Shown here piece after piece: positions 16,666 to 24,340 of a DNA stretch of 64,000 nt. The stretch is from Frigidibacter sp037095735 (GTDB taxonomy: Bacteria; Pseudomonadota; Alphaproteobacteria; Rhodobacterales; Rhodobacteraceae): positions 682,001 through 746,000 of the forward strand of contig NZ_JBAWKD010000001.1 in the NCBI RefSeq assembly GCF_037095735.1. The letters run 5' to 3'. Both the position numbers and the translations under genes were made by a program. The stretch's first letter is position 1, and every line of letters begins with the position of its first letter. The notes beneath the pieces were generated by a model. That model saw only the letters and a program-made list of their open reading frames with translations, searched no databases and had not been told where the DNA came from.

Positions 16666-17288
16666 GCCGCATCACGAAGCGAGCGTTCCTTGCCGCGGGC
16701 CTGACGGCGGCGGTCTTTCCCACGCGTGGGATCGGTCAGATCATGGGGCCGGGCCCTGACCAGATCCTGCATGATCCCGACCAGCCGGTGCTCGGAAACC
16801 CGAATGGCGATGTTACGATCGTCGAGTATTTCGATTATCAATGCCCCTACTGCCGCCGCGATCATCCGGCACTTCTCAAGCTGGTCGAAGCCGATGGCGG
16901 GATCCGGCTTCTGATGAAGGATTGGCCGGTCTTCGGGCCACCTTCGCAACGCGCGACAAAGATGGCCTTGGGGTCGGTCAGGCTCGGCACCTATCCCGAG
17001 GCGCATGAGGCTATGATGGCCCTAAAAGGACGGCGGCTGAGCGACCGCGACTTCGACGCGGCCCTCGGTAAGGCGGGGATCGATCCGAAGGATGCACTGG
17101 CCTCGTTTGAGGCGGATGCGGATCTCTGGATGGGACTGCTTTCGCGAAACGATATGCAAGTCGGCGCCTTGGGGATAAGGGGCACACCCGCCTACATCAT
17201 CGGTCGTGACCTGTTCGCCGGCGCTTTCCCGTTGGCAGAGTTGCGCTTGGCCGTTGAGCGCACAAGGGTGGAAGCGGGCAACAGGTGA
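16662..17288 (+). CDS. DsbA-family thioredoxin-fold protein (ScsC/DsbG-like)
   Basis: 208 aa periplasmic protein. A signal peptide with a twin-arginine-like start (TKRAFLAAGL, KR instead of RR) covers about residues 1-25. The active site is C61-P-Y-C64 within a thioredoxin fold carrying the DsbA helical insertion, and the cis-proline loop is in RGTPAYII. It could be an oxidase or, as the partner of the DsbD-like protein, a reductase/isomerase of the ScsC kind. It ends the three-gene coupled operon dsbD - transpeptidase - dsbA-like. Confidence 0.9.
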   Translation: MSRITKRAFLAAGLTAAVFPTRGIGQIMGPGPDQILHDPDQPVLGNPNGDVTIVEYFDYQCPYCRRDHPALLKLVEADGGIRLLMKDWPVFGPPSQRATKMALGSVRLGTYPEAHEAMMALKGRRLSDRDFDAALGKAGIDPKDALASFEADADLWMGLLSRNDMQVGALGIRGTPAYIIGRDLFAGAFPLAELRLAVERTRVEAGNR

Positions 17289-17312
17289 CGCGCGCCCAAA
17301 CCATGAACTACC

Positions 17313-17328
17313 TGCATGAATTAATGCA
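17313..17328. promoter_or_regulatory. Inverted repeat TGCAT-N6-ATGCA upstream of MFS gene
   Basis: Perfect 5+6+5 inverted repeat in an AT-rich patch of the 147-bp gap between the dsbA-like gene and the MFS gene. It may be an operator; no regulator can be assigned. Confidence 0.35.
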
Positions 17329-17435
17329 AAATTCCCATTTTTCTTCATGGGTTTTGGCGGTTAATCGACCGACGTGCTTCCCGGGCAAGCTGGCCTGATC
17401 AGGCACGGCCCGGCAATCGACAGTGGAAGCAGCAA

Positions 17436-18632
17436 ATGGACAGATCCTTCGGCATGACGCGCAATCTGGCAGTGCTGGTTGCGGCGCAATCCCTCGGTGC
17501 CGCGAGCGGCCCGATCGTGATCTCGCTCGGGGGACTCGTCGGCCAGCAGTTGTCCTCGAACGCGGCCATCGCGACCCTGCCGGTCAGCGTCTACAATCTG
17601 GGGCTTGCGCTGGGAACGCTTCCGGCAGCGGCAATCATGCGCAGGTTCGGCCGGCGCACGGGCTATCTGCTGGGCGCCACCATCGGTGTGCTGTCTGGCC
17701 TGCTTGCCGCAGGCGCGATCACACTGGGTGTATTCGCCCTCTTTTGCTGCGGAACCTTCACGGCGGGGCTCTATGCGTCCTACGTTCAGACCTACAGGTT
17801 CGCGGCCGCAGACGGTTTGACCGACGGTGCGCGCGGGCGTGCGATCTCCTGGGTCATGGTGGGGGGACTGATCGCCGCGATCATCGGCCCGCAACTGGTG
17901 ATCGCCACGCGACTGGCGATCCCCGGCGTCGCCTACGCGGGCAGTTTCATCAGCCAAGCGGCGCTTGCCCTGCTCGCACTGCCGATCTTGCTACTGCTGC
18001 GCTCCCCGCGACCCGTTGCCGGATCTGCGCAGACAGAGGGGGGACGAAGCGTCCGGCAACTGCTCGCCTCGCCCAGCTTCTTGCTGGCGGTTGCGGCGGG
18101 AACGGTTTCCTATGGGCTCATGGCCTTCGTCATGACCGCAGCGCCGATGGCCATGGTCGGTCACGGCCATTCGGTCGATCATGCCGCGCATGGCATCCAG
18201 TGGCATGTGCTGGCGATGTTCGCCCCGAGCCTTGTCACCGGCAAGCTCATCGCCCGGTTCGGCAAGGAACGTGTCACCGCAACGGGGCTGGTGATCATCG
18301 GCGGCTCGGGTGCCGTCGCGCTTGCCGGACTCGACATTACGCATTTCTATCTGTCGCTGATCCTGCTGGGATTGGGCTGGAACTTTGGCTTCATCGGTGC
18401 GACCGCCATGGTCGCCGCCGCGCATGCAGAAAATGAGCGGAGCCGAGCGCAGGGTCTGAACGACTTCATCGTCTTCGGGACCGTCGCCTTGGGATCGTTC
18501 TTCTCTGGCGCGCTGCTTCAGGCCTCAGGCTGGAGCCTGATCAATCTGCTGATCTTCCCGGCCATCGCCCTCGTGCTTGCGCCGCTGATCTGGCGGATGG
18601 CACGTGGCGATCGGGGCGCGGCGGCGGCCTGA
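17436..18632 (+). CDS. Major facilitator superfamily transporter
   Basis: 398 aa with about twelve hydrophobic segments and the MFS loop motif between TM2 and TM3 (MRRFGRRTGYLLGA). A second RFGKER motif lies between TM8 and TM9. It is an inner-membrane secondary transporter, best compared with small-molecule/drug exporters of the YfcJ-like groups. The histidine-rich loop GHGHSVDHAAHG at about residues 242-253 is unusual and could bind a metal. It converges on the MetR-like gene with a 3-bp gap between stop codons. Substrate unknown. Confidence 0.85.
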   Translation: MDRSFGMTRNLAVLVAAQSLGAASGPIVISLGGLVGQQLSSNAAIATLPVSVYNLGLALGTLPAAAIMRRFGRRTGYLLGATIGVLSGLLAAGAITLGVFALFCCGTFTAGLYASYVQTYRFAAADGLTDGARGRAISWVMVGGLIAAIIGPQLVIATRLAIPGVAYAGSFISQAALALLALPILLLLRSPRPVAGSAQTEGGRSVRQLLASPSFLLAVAAGTVSYGLMAFVMTAAPMAMVGHGHSVDHAAHGIQWHVLAMFAPSLVTGKLIARFGKERVTATGLVIIGGSGAVALAGLDITHFYLSLILLGLGWNFGFIGATAMVAAAHAENERSRAQGLNDFIVFGTVALGSFFSGALLQASGWSLINLLIFPAIALVLAPLIWRMARGDRGAAAA

Positions 18633-18635
18633 GCA

Positions 18636-19526
18636 TCAAGCGCTGGTGCCGCGCGCCCTGTCCAGAAAGCCGATCAAGTAATCGGTTTCAAGGTCGGCTT
18701 TCCGCATTCCCACATTGATCGCCTTGCGCAAGCCCTCGGCCCCAATGCGCAGGCTGCGGATCGGCAAGTCCGCGCCCGCCTCGCGGATGATCCAGTCGGG
18801 CAGGACCGTCAGCCCGCGACCCGCGGCGACAAGTTGAAGCATCAGCTCGACATTTTCGATCTCGACACGTCTTCGCGGACGGCACCCCGCCGGAACGAGG
18901 AACCGCGTGTAGATATCAAGGCGCTCGGTTTCGACAGGCACGGTGATGATGTCGCGGTCGAGCAGGTCGGATGGGGCGAGATGGACCTTTTCGGCCAGCG
19001 GGTCCTCGGCATGCACCGCGAGCCGGATCTCGTAATCGAACACCGGTTCGAACTGCAGATCCGGCAGATGCACGGGATCGGGGGTGATGAGCACGTCGAT
19101 TTCGTGCCCCAGCAGTGCGGCGACACCATCGAACCTAAATTCCGTCCGTATCTCCAGATCGACGTCGGGCCAGTCGATCAGATACGGCCCGGTTGCCCGC
19201 ATCAGCCACTTTTCACAGGGATGGCATTCCATCCCAAGGCGCATCGCCCCCCTGCGGCCACGCGCCATGTCTGCCAGCACCTGCTCCGCATGTTCAAGCT
19301 CCGGCACCATCCGCTCTGCAAGGCTCAGCAGGTATGCGCCGGCCTGCGTGAATTCGAGGCTGCGCCCCTTTTTCCGCCAGACCTTGAGCTGATGGAAATC
19401 TTCCAGCTTCGAGATTGCGTGGCTGACCGCGGACTGACTTAGACCGATGCGTTCCGCCGCCGCCGTGACGCTGCCGGTGCGATGGACATCGCGGATGATC
19501 TGCAGGTGGTTGCGATCAAGCATCAT
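18636..19526 (-). CDS. LysR-family regulator of the MetR group
   Basis: 296 aa. HTH in residues 4-62 (AERIGLSQSAVSHAISKLE). The effector domain opens with LGMECHPCEKWLM, closely matching the IECHSC block of MetR, and later has PVFDYEIRLAVHAEDPLAEK, again MetR-like. MetR senses homocysteine and controls methionine synthesis genes; here the divergent genes are an alcohol dehydrogenase, a cupin and a flavin oxidoreductase, so ligand and role may differ. A long inverted repeat in the 90-bp divergent region is the likely binding site. Confidence 0.88.
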   Translation of the reverse strand: MMLDRNHLQIIRDVHRTGSVTAAAERIGLSQSAVSHAISKLEDFHQLKVWRKKGRSLEFTQAGAYLLSLAERMVPELEHAEQVLADMARGRRGAMRLGMECHPCEKWLMRATGPYLIDWPDVDLEIRTEFRFDGVAALLGHEIDVLITPDPVHLPDLQFEPVFDYEIRLAVHAEDPLAEKVHLAPSDLLDRDIITVPVETERLDIYTRFLVPAGCRPRRRVEIENVELMLQLVAAGRGLTVLPDWIIREAGADLPIRSLRIGAEGLRKAINVGMRKADLETDYLIGFLDRARGTSA

Positions 19527-19541
19527 GAATCTCCTGCATCC

Positions 19542-19574
19542 ATATATGAGATCAAACCATTTCCGCTCATGTAT
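19542..19574. promoter_or_regulatory. Inverted repeat ATATATGAG-N15-CTCATGTAT in divergent promoter
   Basis: Nine-base arms match in 8 of 9 positions across a 15-bp spacer, centred in the 90-bp region between the MetR-like gene and the alcohol dehydrogenase gene. It is AT-rich against its surroundings. A LysR-type operator overlapping both promoters is the simplest reading. Confidence 0.5.
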
Positions 19575-19616
19575 CTACGCGGCTATTCCGGTCGTCACAA
19601 CGATGAGGTGACGAAA

Positions 19617-20642
19617 ATGGGCAGGACTTTCAGCGCTATGGAAATCACCGCGCCGGGACGCCTGACGGCGGTGTGCCGCCCGGTGCCCGTGCCTGAGGCC
19701 GGTGAGGTTCTGATCGAAGTCGAAGCCTGCGGTATCTGCGGCGCGGACCGGGGCGATATCGAAGGGGCCACCCCCGAGGCGAAGCGTATCCCCGGCCACG
19801 AGGTCGTCGGTCGCCTTGTCGCACTCGGCGCCGATGTTCCGTCGATCTGGAAGGTCGGCCAGCGCGTGGGCATCGGCCGCTTCGGCGGGCATTGCGGATC
19901 TTGCCGCGAATGCCGCCGTGGCCAGTTCCATCTGTGCCGGGAACAGCCGGTGATGGGGGCTTCCCGCGATGGGGGCTATGCCGAAATGATGACCGCCCGT
20001 GCGACCGGCCTTGTCTCGATCCCCGACGAACTGTCCTCGATCGAGGCCGCGCCGATCCTTTGCGCGGGCATCGCGACGTTCAACGGATTGCGGGGCAGCG
20101 GCGCCACGCCGGGCGATACGGTCGCTGTCGTCGGCATCGGCGGCCTTGGGCACATGGCGGTCCAATATGCCCGGAAGATGGGCCTGCGCGTCGTGGCGAT
20201 CGGTCGCGGGCCGGACATCGCGGCGGATGCAGCCGCATTGGGCGCGCATCGCTACATCGACACCGAGGCCGAGGATGCAGCCGCCGCGCTCAGGTCGATG
20301 GGTGGCGCCACAGCCATTCTGTCGACGATCGGCGACATGGGCGTGGTTGCCGCGCTGGCACAGGGGCTGGCGCCCGGGGGACGGCTGGTTCTTCTCGGTG
20401 TCGGGAAGGATCCGCTGGCCATAGCCTCCGGCTTTCTAGTCGGTGGCGAACGCGCAGTTCAGGGCTCGATCACCGGATCTCCCTATGACAACGAACGCAC
20501 GCTGGGCTTCAGCGTGCTGACCGAAGTGCGCCCCTGGATCGAAACGATGCCGCTTGCACAGGCGCAGACCGCTTACGAGCGGATGCTGTCGGGCGAAGCG
20601 AAATTCAGGATGGTGCTGACGATGGGAGATACGCAATGCTGA
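19617..20642 (+). CDS. Zinc-dependent medium-chain alcohol dehydrogenase
   Basis: 341 aa. The start at 19617 is chosen over an upstream frame because GAGGTGA stands before it and the homologous part begins there. The GroES-like domain has catalytic zinc ligands in CGICGADRGD and the GHEV histidine; the structural zinc site is a four-cysteine lobe starting GHCGSCRECRRG. The NAD(P) Rossmann fold follows with VGIGGLGHMAVQ. It oxidises an alcohol or reduces an aldehyde in the cytoplasm. It is first of a three-gene operon with a ChrR-like cupin (7-bp overlap) and a flavin oxidoreductase, divergent from a MetR-like regulator. Confidence 0.9.
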   Translation: MGRTFSAMEITAPGRLTAVCRPVPVPEAGEVLIEVEACGICGADRGDIEGATPEAKRIPGHEVVGRLVALGADVPSIWKVGQRVGIGRFGGHCGSCRECRRGQFHLCREQPVMGASRDGGYAEMMTARATGLVSIPDELSSIEAAPILCAGIATFNGLRGSGATPGDTVAVVGIGGLGHMAVQYARKMGLRVVAIGRGPDIAADAAALGAHRYIDTEAEDAAAALRSMGGATAILSTIGDMGVVAALAQGLAPGGRLVLLGVGKDPLAIASGFLVGGERAVQGSITGSPYDNERTLGFSVLTEVRPWIETMPLAQAQTAYERMLSGEAKFRMVLTMGDTQC

Positions 20643-21316
20643 TTAACGCCGATCTGACACAGCCCGTGACGGTTCACGGCAGCAGTCTTGAGTGGATCGC
20701 CAGCCCCGCCGCCGGGGTAGACCGCAAAATGCTTTACCGCGAAGGGGCCGAGGTCGCCCGCGCGACCTCGATCGTGCGCTACGCGAAAGGCAGCGCCTTC
20801 CCCGCCCATGTCCATACCGGTGGCGAAGAGATCCTCGTGCTCGACGGCACGTTCCAGGATGAACATGGCGACTATCCGGCGGGCAGCTACTTCCGCAATC
20901 CGCCCGGCACATCTCACAGCCCGGCGGCTGCGGAAGGTTGCACGATCTTCGTGCGTCTCTGGCAGCATCGCGCCGGGGATGGCGCCCAGATCGTGCGGCG
21001 ACCGGGAGAGGGCGATGCGCTCGCCCCGCGCCCCGGCGTGGCCGAGGCGATCCGGCTATTCGAGGACGGCGCAGAGCGTGTGGTTCTCGAAACATGGCAG
21101 CCAGCCGCTGCGGTTGAGACAGCGAACCCGCGGGGGCTGGAACTGCTGGTCGTGTCGGGATCGGCCCGGATCGGGGCAGAGCTTCTCACTGCGCAAAGCT
21201 GGCTCCGCTGGCCTCCGGGCCTGCCCTTGACCGCCACGGCCGGGGATGACGGCGCGGTGGTCTGGATCAAGGACGCGCCGCTGCATCACCCCGACATCCT
21301 CAAGATACCGGCGTGA
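20636..21316 (+). CDS. ChrR-like cupin-domain protein
   Basis: 226 aa with two cupin halves. The first holds HVHTGGEEILVLDG and PPGTSH, the metal-binding pattern of the ChrR cupin domain; the second half (about 130-220) is a weaker cupin repeat lacking the histidines. ChrR proteins are zinc anti-sigma factors, but the N-terminal anti-sigma domain is missing here, so this is more likely a stand-alone metal cupin, for instance an oxygen sensor or enzyme. It overlaps the alcohol dehydrogenase gene by 7 bp and is followed at once by the flavin oxidoreductase gene. Confidence 0.8.
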   Translation: MLINADLTQPVTVHGSSLEWIASPAAGVDRKMLYREGAEVARATSIVRYAKGSAFPAHVHTGGEEILVLDGTFQDEHGDYPAGSYFRNPPGTSHSPAAAEGCTIFVRLWQHRAGDGAQIVRRPGEGDALAPRPGVAEAIRLFEDGAERVVLETWQPAAAVETANPRGLELLVVSGSARIGAELLTAQSWLRWPPGLPLTATAGDDGAVVWIKDAPLHHPDILKIPA

Positions 21317-21339
21317 AAAGCCGTGCTCAGGAAAAACCC

Positions 21340-22434
21340 ATGAAAACCCAGGTTGCCATCATCGGCGGCGGTCTCGCCGGCCTCAACGCCGCACGCCTCC
21401 TGCATCGTGCAGGCGTGGACTTCCAGCTCTTCGAGGCGCGCGACCGCCTTGGGGGACGGATCCTGACCGTCGACCAGCAGGGCAGCCCTGGCACCGGCGG
21501 CGTGGATCTGGGTCCATCTTGGTTCTGGCCGGATGCGCAGCCTGCGATATCCGCGCTCGTGTCCGATCTCGGCATCGAAAGCTTCGCTCAGTGCAGCGAG
21601 GGCGACGTGCTGTTCGAACGCATGTCCCGGGAACGGCCGCACCGCTACGCCCCCGTCAATCACCAAGGCCAGTCGATGCGGATGCACGGCGGCACCATCG
21701 CCATCGTCGATGCTTTGGCGGCGCAGGTTCCTGCGGACCGCATCCATCTGATGTCTCTGGTGCGGCAGATCGAACTTCGCCAAGGCGGGGTGAGCCTTTC
21801 GATCTCCACGGAGAAAGCGGGGCGCCCTTGCGAGGTGCAGGCAGAGCATGTGATTGCGGCCCTGCCGCCCCGTCTATTCGCCCAGTCGGCGCGTTTCGTC
21901 CCGGATATCGATGCACCGACCCGCGCGCGATGGGAAGCAACGCCAACCTGGATGGCTCCCCATGCCAAGTTCGTCGCCTTCTATGACCGGCCATTCTGGC
22001 GCGACGCAGGCTTGTGCGGAACAGCGCAGAGCATGGTAGGTCCGATGGCGGAAATCCACGATGCGAGCGGGACTTGCGGTGCGGCGCTCTTCGGGTTTGT
22101 CGGAATGGGGCCGTCGCAACGCGTGACCGCTGGAGAAGCGGGCCTGACCGATGCTTGCGTCGCACAGCTCGTGCGCCTCTTCGGGCCCATGGCCTCGACA
22201 CCCTCCTCGACCCTTGTGAAGGATTGGGCGCGCGATACGATGACCGCCGCATTTGCGGACATTGACGCGCCGGGGCATCCTTCCGGGGCGAGCTGTGAGC
22301 CTTCTGGGGACTGGGAGGGGCGACTTCACATGGCAGGTAGCGAGAGCAGCGCCAGCGAACCCGGCTATCTGGCAGGAGCAGTAGAGGCGTCGGCGCGGAC
22401 TGCTGCAGAACTTGCCCGGCTGCTGGGCAGGTGA
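21340..22434 (+). CDS. FAD-dependent amine-oxidase-family oxidoreductase
   Basis: 364 aa from ATG 21340; a GTG at 21313 overlapping the cupin stop would add nine residues. The FAD Rossmann motif is at the very start (VAIIGGGLAGLNAARLL, then FEARDRLGGR), and the C-terminal FAD motif is AGSESSASEPGYLAGAVEA. This is the flavin monoamine oxidase / phytoene-desaturase-like fold. It is short for a monoamine oxidase. As third gene after an alcohol dehydrogenase and a cupin it may work on an amine or related small molecule, but no substrate can be named. Cytoplasmic, no signal peptide. Confidence 0.83.
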   Translation: MKTQVAIIGGGLAGLNAARLLHRAGVDFQLFEARDRLGGRILTVDQQGSPGTGGVDLGPSWFWPDAQPAISALVSDLGIESFAQCSEGDVLFERMSRERPHRYAPVNHQGQSMRMHGGTIAIVDALAAQVPADRIHLMSLVRQIELRQGGVSLSISTEKAGRPCEVQAEHVIAALPPRLFAQSARFVPDIDAPTRARWEATPTWMAPHAKFVAFYDRPFWRDAGLCGTAQSMVGPMAEIHDASGTCGAALFGFVGMGPSQRVTAGEAGLTDACVAQLVRLFGPMASTPSSTLVKDWARDTMTAAFADIDAPGHPSGASCEPSGDWEGRLHMAGSESSASEPGYLAGAVEASARTAAELARLLGR

Positions 22435-22574
22435 AAGGCCGGCCCTTGGAAACGAACCCAGACGTGCTGAGCCGCAGCCACGGAAGCTCGCGGGACGGGT
22501 CCCCACCGTCTCGCTAAAAGGTGTCAAGCTCATTCGGGACGGGCTATGCGCACCACCGCGTCCCATGGCAGGCA

Positions 22575-23036
22575 TCAGAACCCAAGCGCTGTCCCGGTCT
22601 TCACACTGTCCATCGAGACCATTGTGCGGAACTTCTTTACATTGCCGGAGGCGAAAAGGGTGCGGCGCGTGAAGTCTTCGTAAGCCGCCATTGATGCGAC
22701 CTGCAAGACCAGGACGAAATCGGCCTCGCCGGTGACGTAATGGCACTGCTGAACCTCAGGTGCATCGCGGAATGTGCGCTTGGCCGCGTCGATGTCGGCC
22801 GGCGTCTCGCTCAGCAGTTCGATCTGCACAATGACGGTAAGTGCCAAACCCACCGCTTCGGGCGACACACGGGCCACGTTTGCCTCGATCACACCCGTCG
22901 CTTCCATCCGCCGGATCCGGCGCTGCACAGATGGAGCGGACAGATGCACTTGTTCGCCGATCTCGCGCTGAGGAGTGGCGTTGTCGCGCTGGAGGATGCG
23001 CAGGATGGCGAGATCGAAGCTGTCGAGATCGGTCAT
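22575..23036 (-). CDS. Lrp/AsnC-family transcriptional regulator
   Basis: 153 aa. The N-terminal HTH (about 1-60, LDSFDLAILRILQRDNA and LSAPSVQRRIRRME) is followed by the RAM ligand domain (about 68-145). The start at 23036 gives the usual family length; an in-frame ATG at 23084 would add 16 residues and run into the operator region. The gene is divergent from a diaminopropionate ammonia-lyase-like gene, and a 9-bp perfect inverted repeat lies between, so it most likely senses an amino acid and regulates that catabolic operon and itself. Confidence 0.92.
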   Translation of the reverse strand: MTDLDSFDLAILRILQRDNATPQREIGEQVHLSAPSVQRRIRRMEATGVIEANVARVSPEAVGLALTVIVQIELLSETPADIDAAKRTFRDAPEVQQCHYVTGEADFVLVLQVASMAAYEDFTRRTLFASGNVKKFRTMVSMDSVKTGTALGF

Positions 23037-23067
23037 GCGAGCGAAACTTTCATGAGGCTTTGCCAAA

Positions 23068-23120
23068 TTCAACGCAAATTTCATCGCGGTTGAAATATAA
23101 ATTCACCGAACTGCGTTGAA
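23068..23120. promoter_or_regulatory. Inverted repeat TTCAACGCA ... TGCGTTGAA in Lrp/dpaL promoter
   Basis: Two perfect 9-bp arms (23068-23076 and 23112-23120) are 35 bp apart, with a related GGTTGAAAT element at about 23088-23096 between them. The right arm overlaps the ribosome site of the ammonia-lyase gene. Spaced half-sites on one DNA face suit an Lrp-type octamer that wraps DNA. Confidence 0.6.
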
Positions 23121-23131
23121 GGATGCTTGCG

Positions 23132-24340
23132 ATGGACCGCCCAGATTTTCTTCTCAACACTCTATCTGGCCATCGCCAGCCGCTCGATCCGCGTGACGCA
23201 CAGACGCTGGGGCCCGCGGCCGCAGACCGAGCGGCGCAGGTTCTGGCCTTGCGTGAGAACAGTGCGCCCACGCCGCTCCATGATCTGGCGGAGCTTGCGC
23301 GAGAGCTGGGCGTTGGCGCGCTGCACATGAAAGATGAAGGTTTTCGGCTGGGGCTTGGTAGCTTCAAGGCACTCGGCGGGGCCTATGCGTTGATGATCCT
23401 CGTGCAGGAGGAAGCGGCGCGACGCCTGGGGCGTGAAGTGGCCATCACAGAACTTCTGGGGCCGGAAGTTCGTGCGGTCGCTGCGACGATGACCTTCGCC
23501 TGCGCAACGGATGGCAATCACGGGCGCTCGGTTGCACAAGGTGCCGAACTCCTGGGCGCACGGGCGGTGATCTTCGTCCATGCGGGCGTCAGCGAGCCGC
23601 GCATCGACGCAATTGCCCGCTTCGGCGCCCGGATCGAACGGGTCGCGGGCGGCTACGATTTCTCGGTGCAGGAGGCCGCGCGGATTGCGGGAGAGGAAGG
23701 CTGGACCGTGCTCTCCGACACTTCTTGGCCGGGTTATGAGCATATACCTGGCCTCGTCTCTCAAGGCTACACAGCCATGGTGCGCGAAATTCTCGCAGAG
23801 GTGCCGAAGCCGCCAACACATGTCTTCCTCCAGGCGGGCGTTGGCGGCTTCGCAGCGGCGGTTGCCGGGCATCTGGCGCTGGTGCTGGGCGATGAGCGGC
23901 CCTGTGTGACGATCGTGGAGCCGGACCGCGCCGCCTGTCTCTTCGCCAGCGCCAAAGCGGGCGCACCGGTGCGGGTCGACGACAGCCGCTCCACCGTGAT
24001 GGCAATGCTCGAATGCCACGAGCCGTCACCGGTCGCCTTCCGGGTGCTGGAACGGGTCGCCGATGCCTTCCTGACCCTGGCTGAAGAGGATGCGGTCGAA
24101 GCAATGCGCAGGCTCGCAACTCCAGTGGGCAGGGATCCGGGGGTGGTCGGGGGCGAAAGCGGTAGCGCGGGGCTGGCTGGTGCGCTGAAGGTCGCGCGCG
24201 ATCCGGCGCTGGCGGCCGCAGTGGGCCTCGGACCGCAGGCGCGAGTATTGGTGATCAATACCGAAGGCGCGACGGATCCGGCACTTTATTGGAGGCTTGT
24301 CGGGAAGACCCCTGAAGATGTGCGTGAGGTTTCGGCATGA
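23132..24340 (+). CDS. dpaL: PLP-dependent diaminopropionate ammonia-lyase-like enzyme
   Basis: 402 aa fold-type II PLP enzyme. The Schiff-base lysine is in LGSFKALGGAYA, the phosphate loop is AGVGGFAAAV, and ATDGNHGRSVA is the substrate loop typical of the threonine dehydratase/DpaL family. DpaL converts 2,3-diaminopropionate to pyruvate and ammonia. The start at 23132 is preferred because GAAGGA is 8 bases upstream; ATG 23123 overlaps that site. The stop overlaps the following M20 hydrolase by 4 bp. The pair fits breakdown of an N-substituted amino acid. A related beta-elimination substrate is possible. Confidence 0.85.
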   Translation: MDRPDFLLNTLSGHRQPLDPRDAQTLGPAAADRAAQVLALRENSAPTPLHDLAELARELGVGALHMKDEGFRLGLGSFKALGGAYALMILVQEEAARRLGREVAITELLGPEVRAVAATMTFACATDGNHGRSVAQGAELLGARAVIFVHAGVSEPRIDAIARFGARIERVAGGYDFSVQEAARIAGEEGWTVLSDTSWPGYEHIPGLVSQGYTAMVREILAEVPKPPTHVFLQAGVGGFAAAVAGHLALVLGDERPCVTIVEPDRAACLFASAKAGAPVRVDDSRSTVMAMLECHEPSPVAFRVLERVADAFLTLAEEDAVEAMRRLATPVGRDPGVVGGESGSAGLAGALKVARDPALAAAVGLGPQARVLVINTEGATDPALYWRLVGKTPEDVREVSA

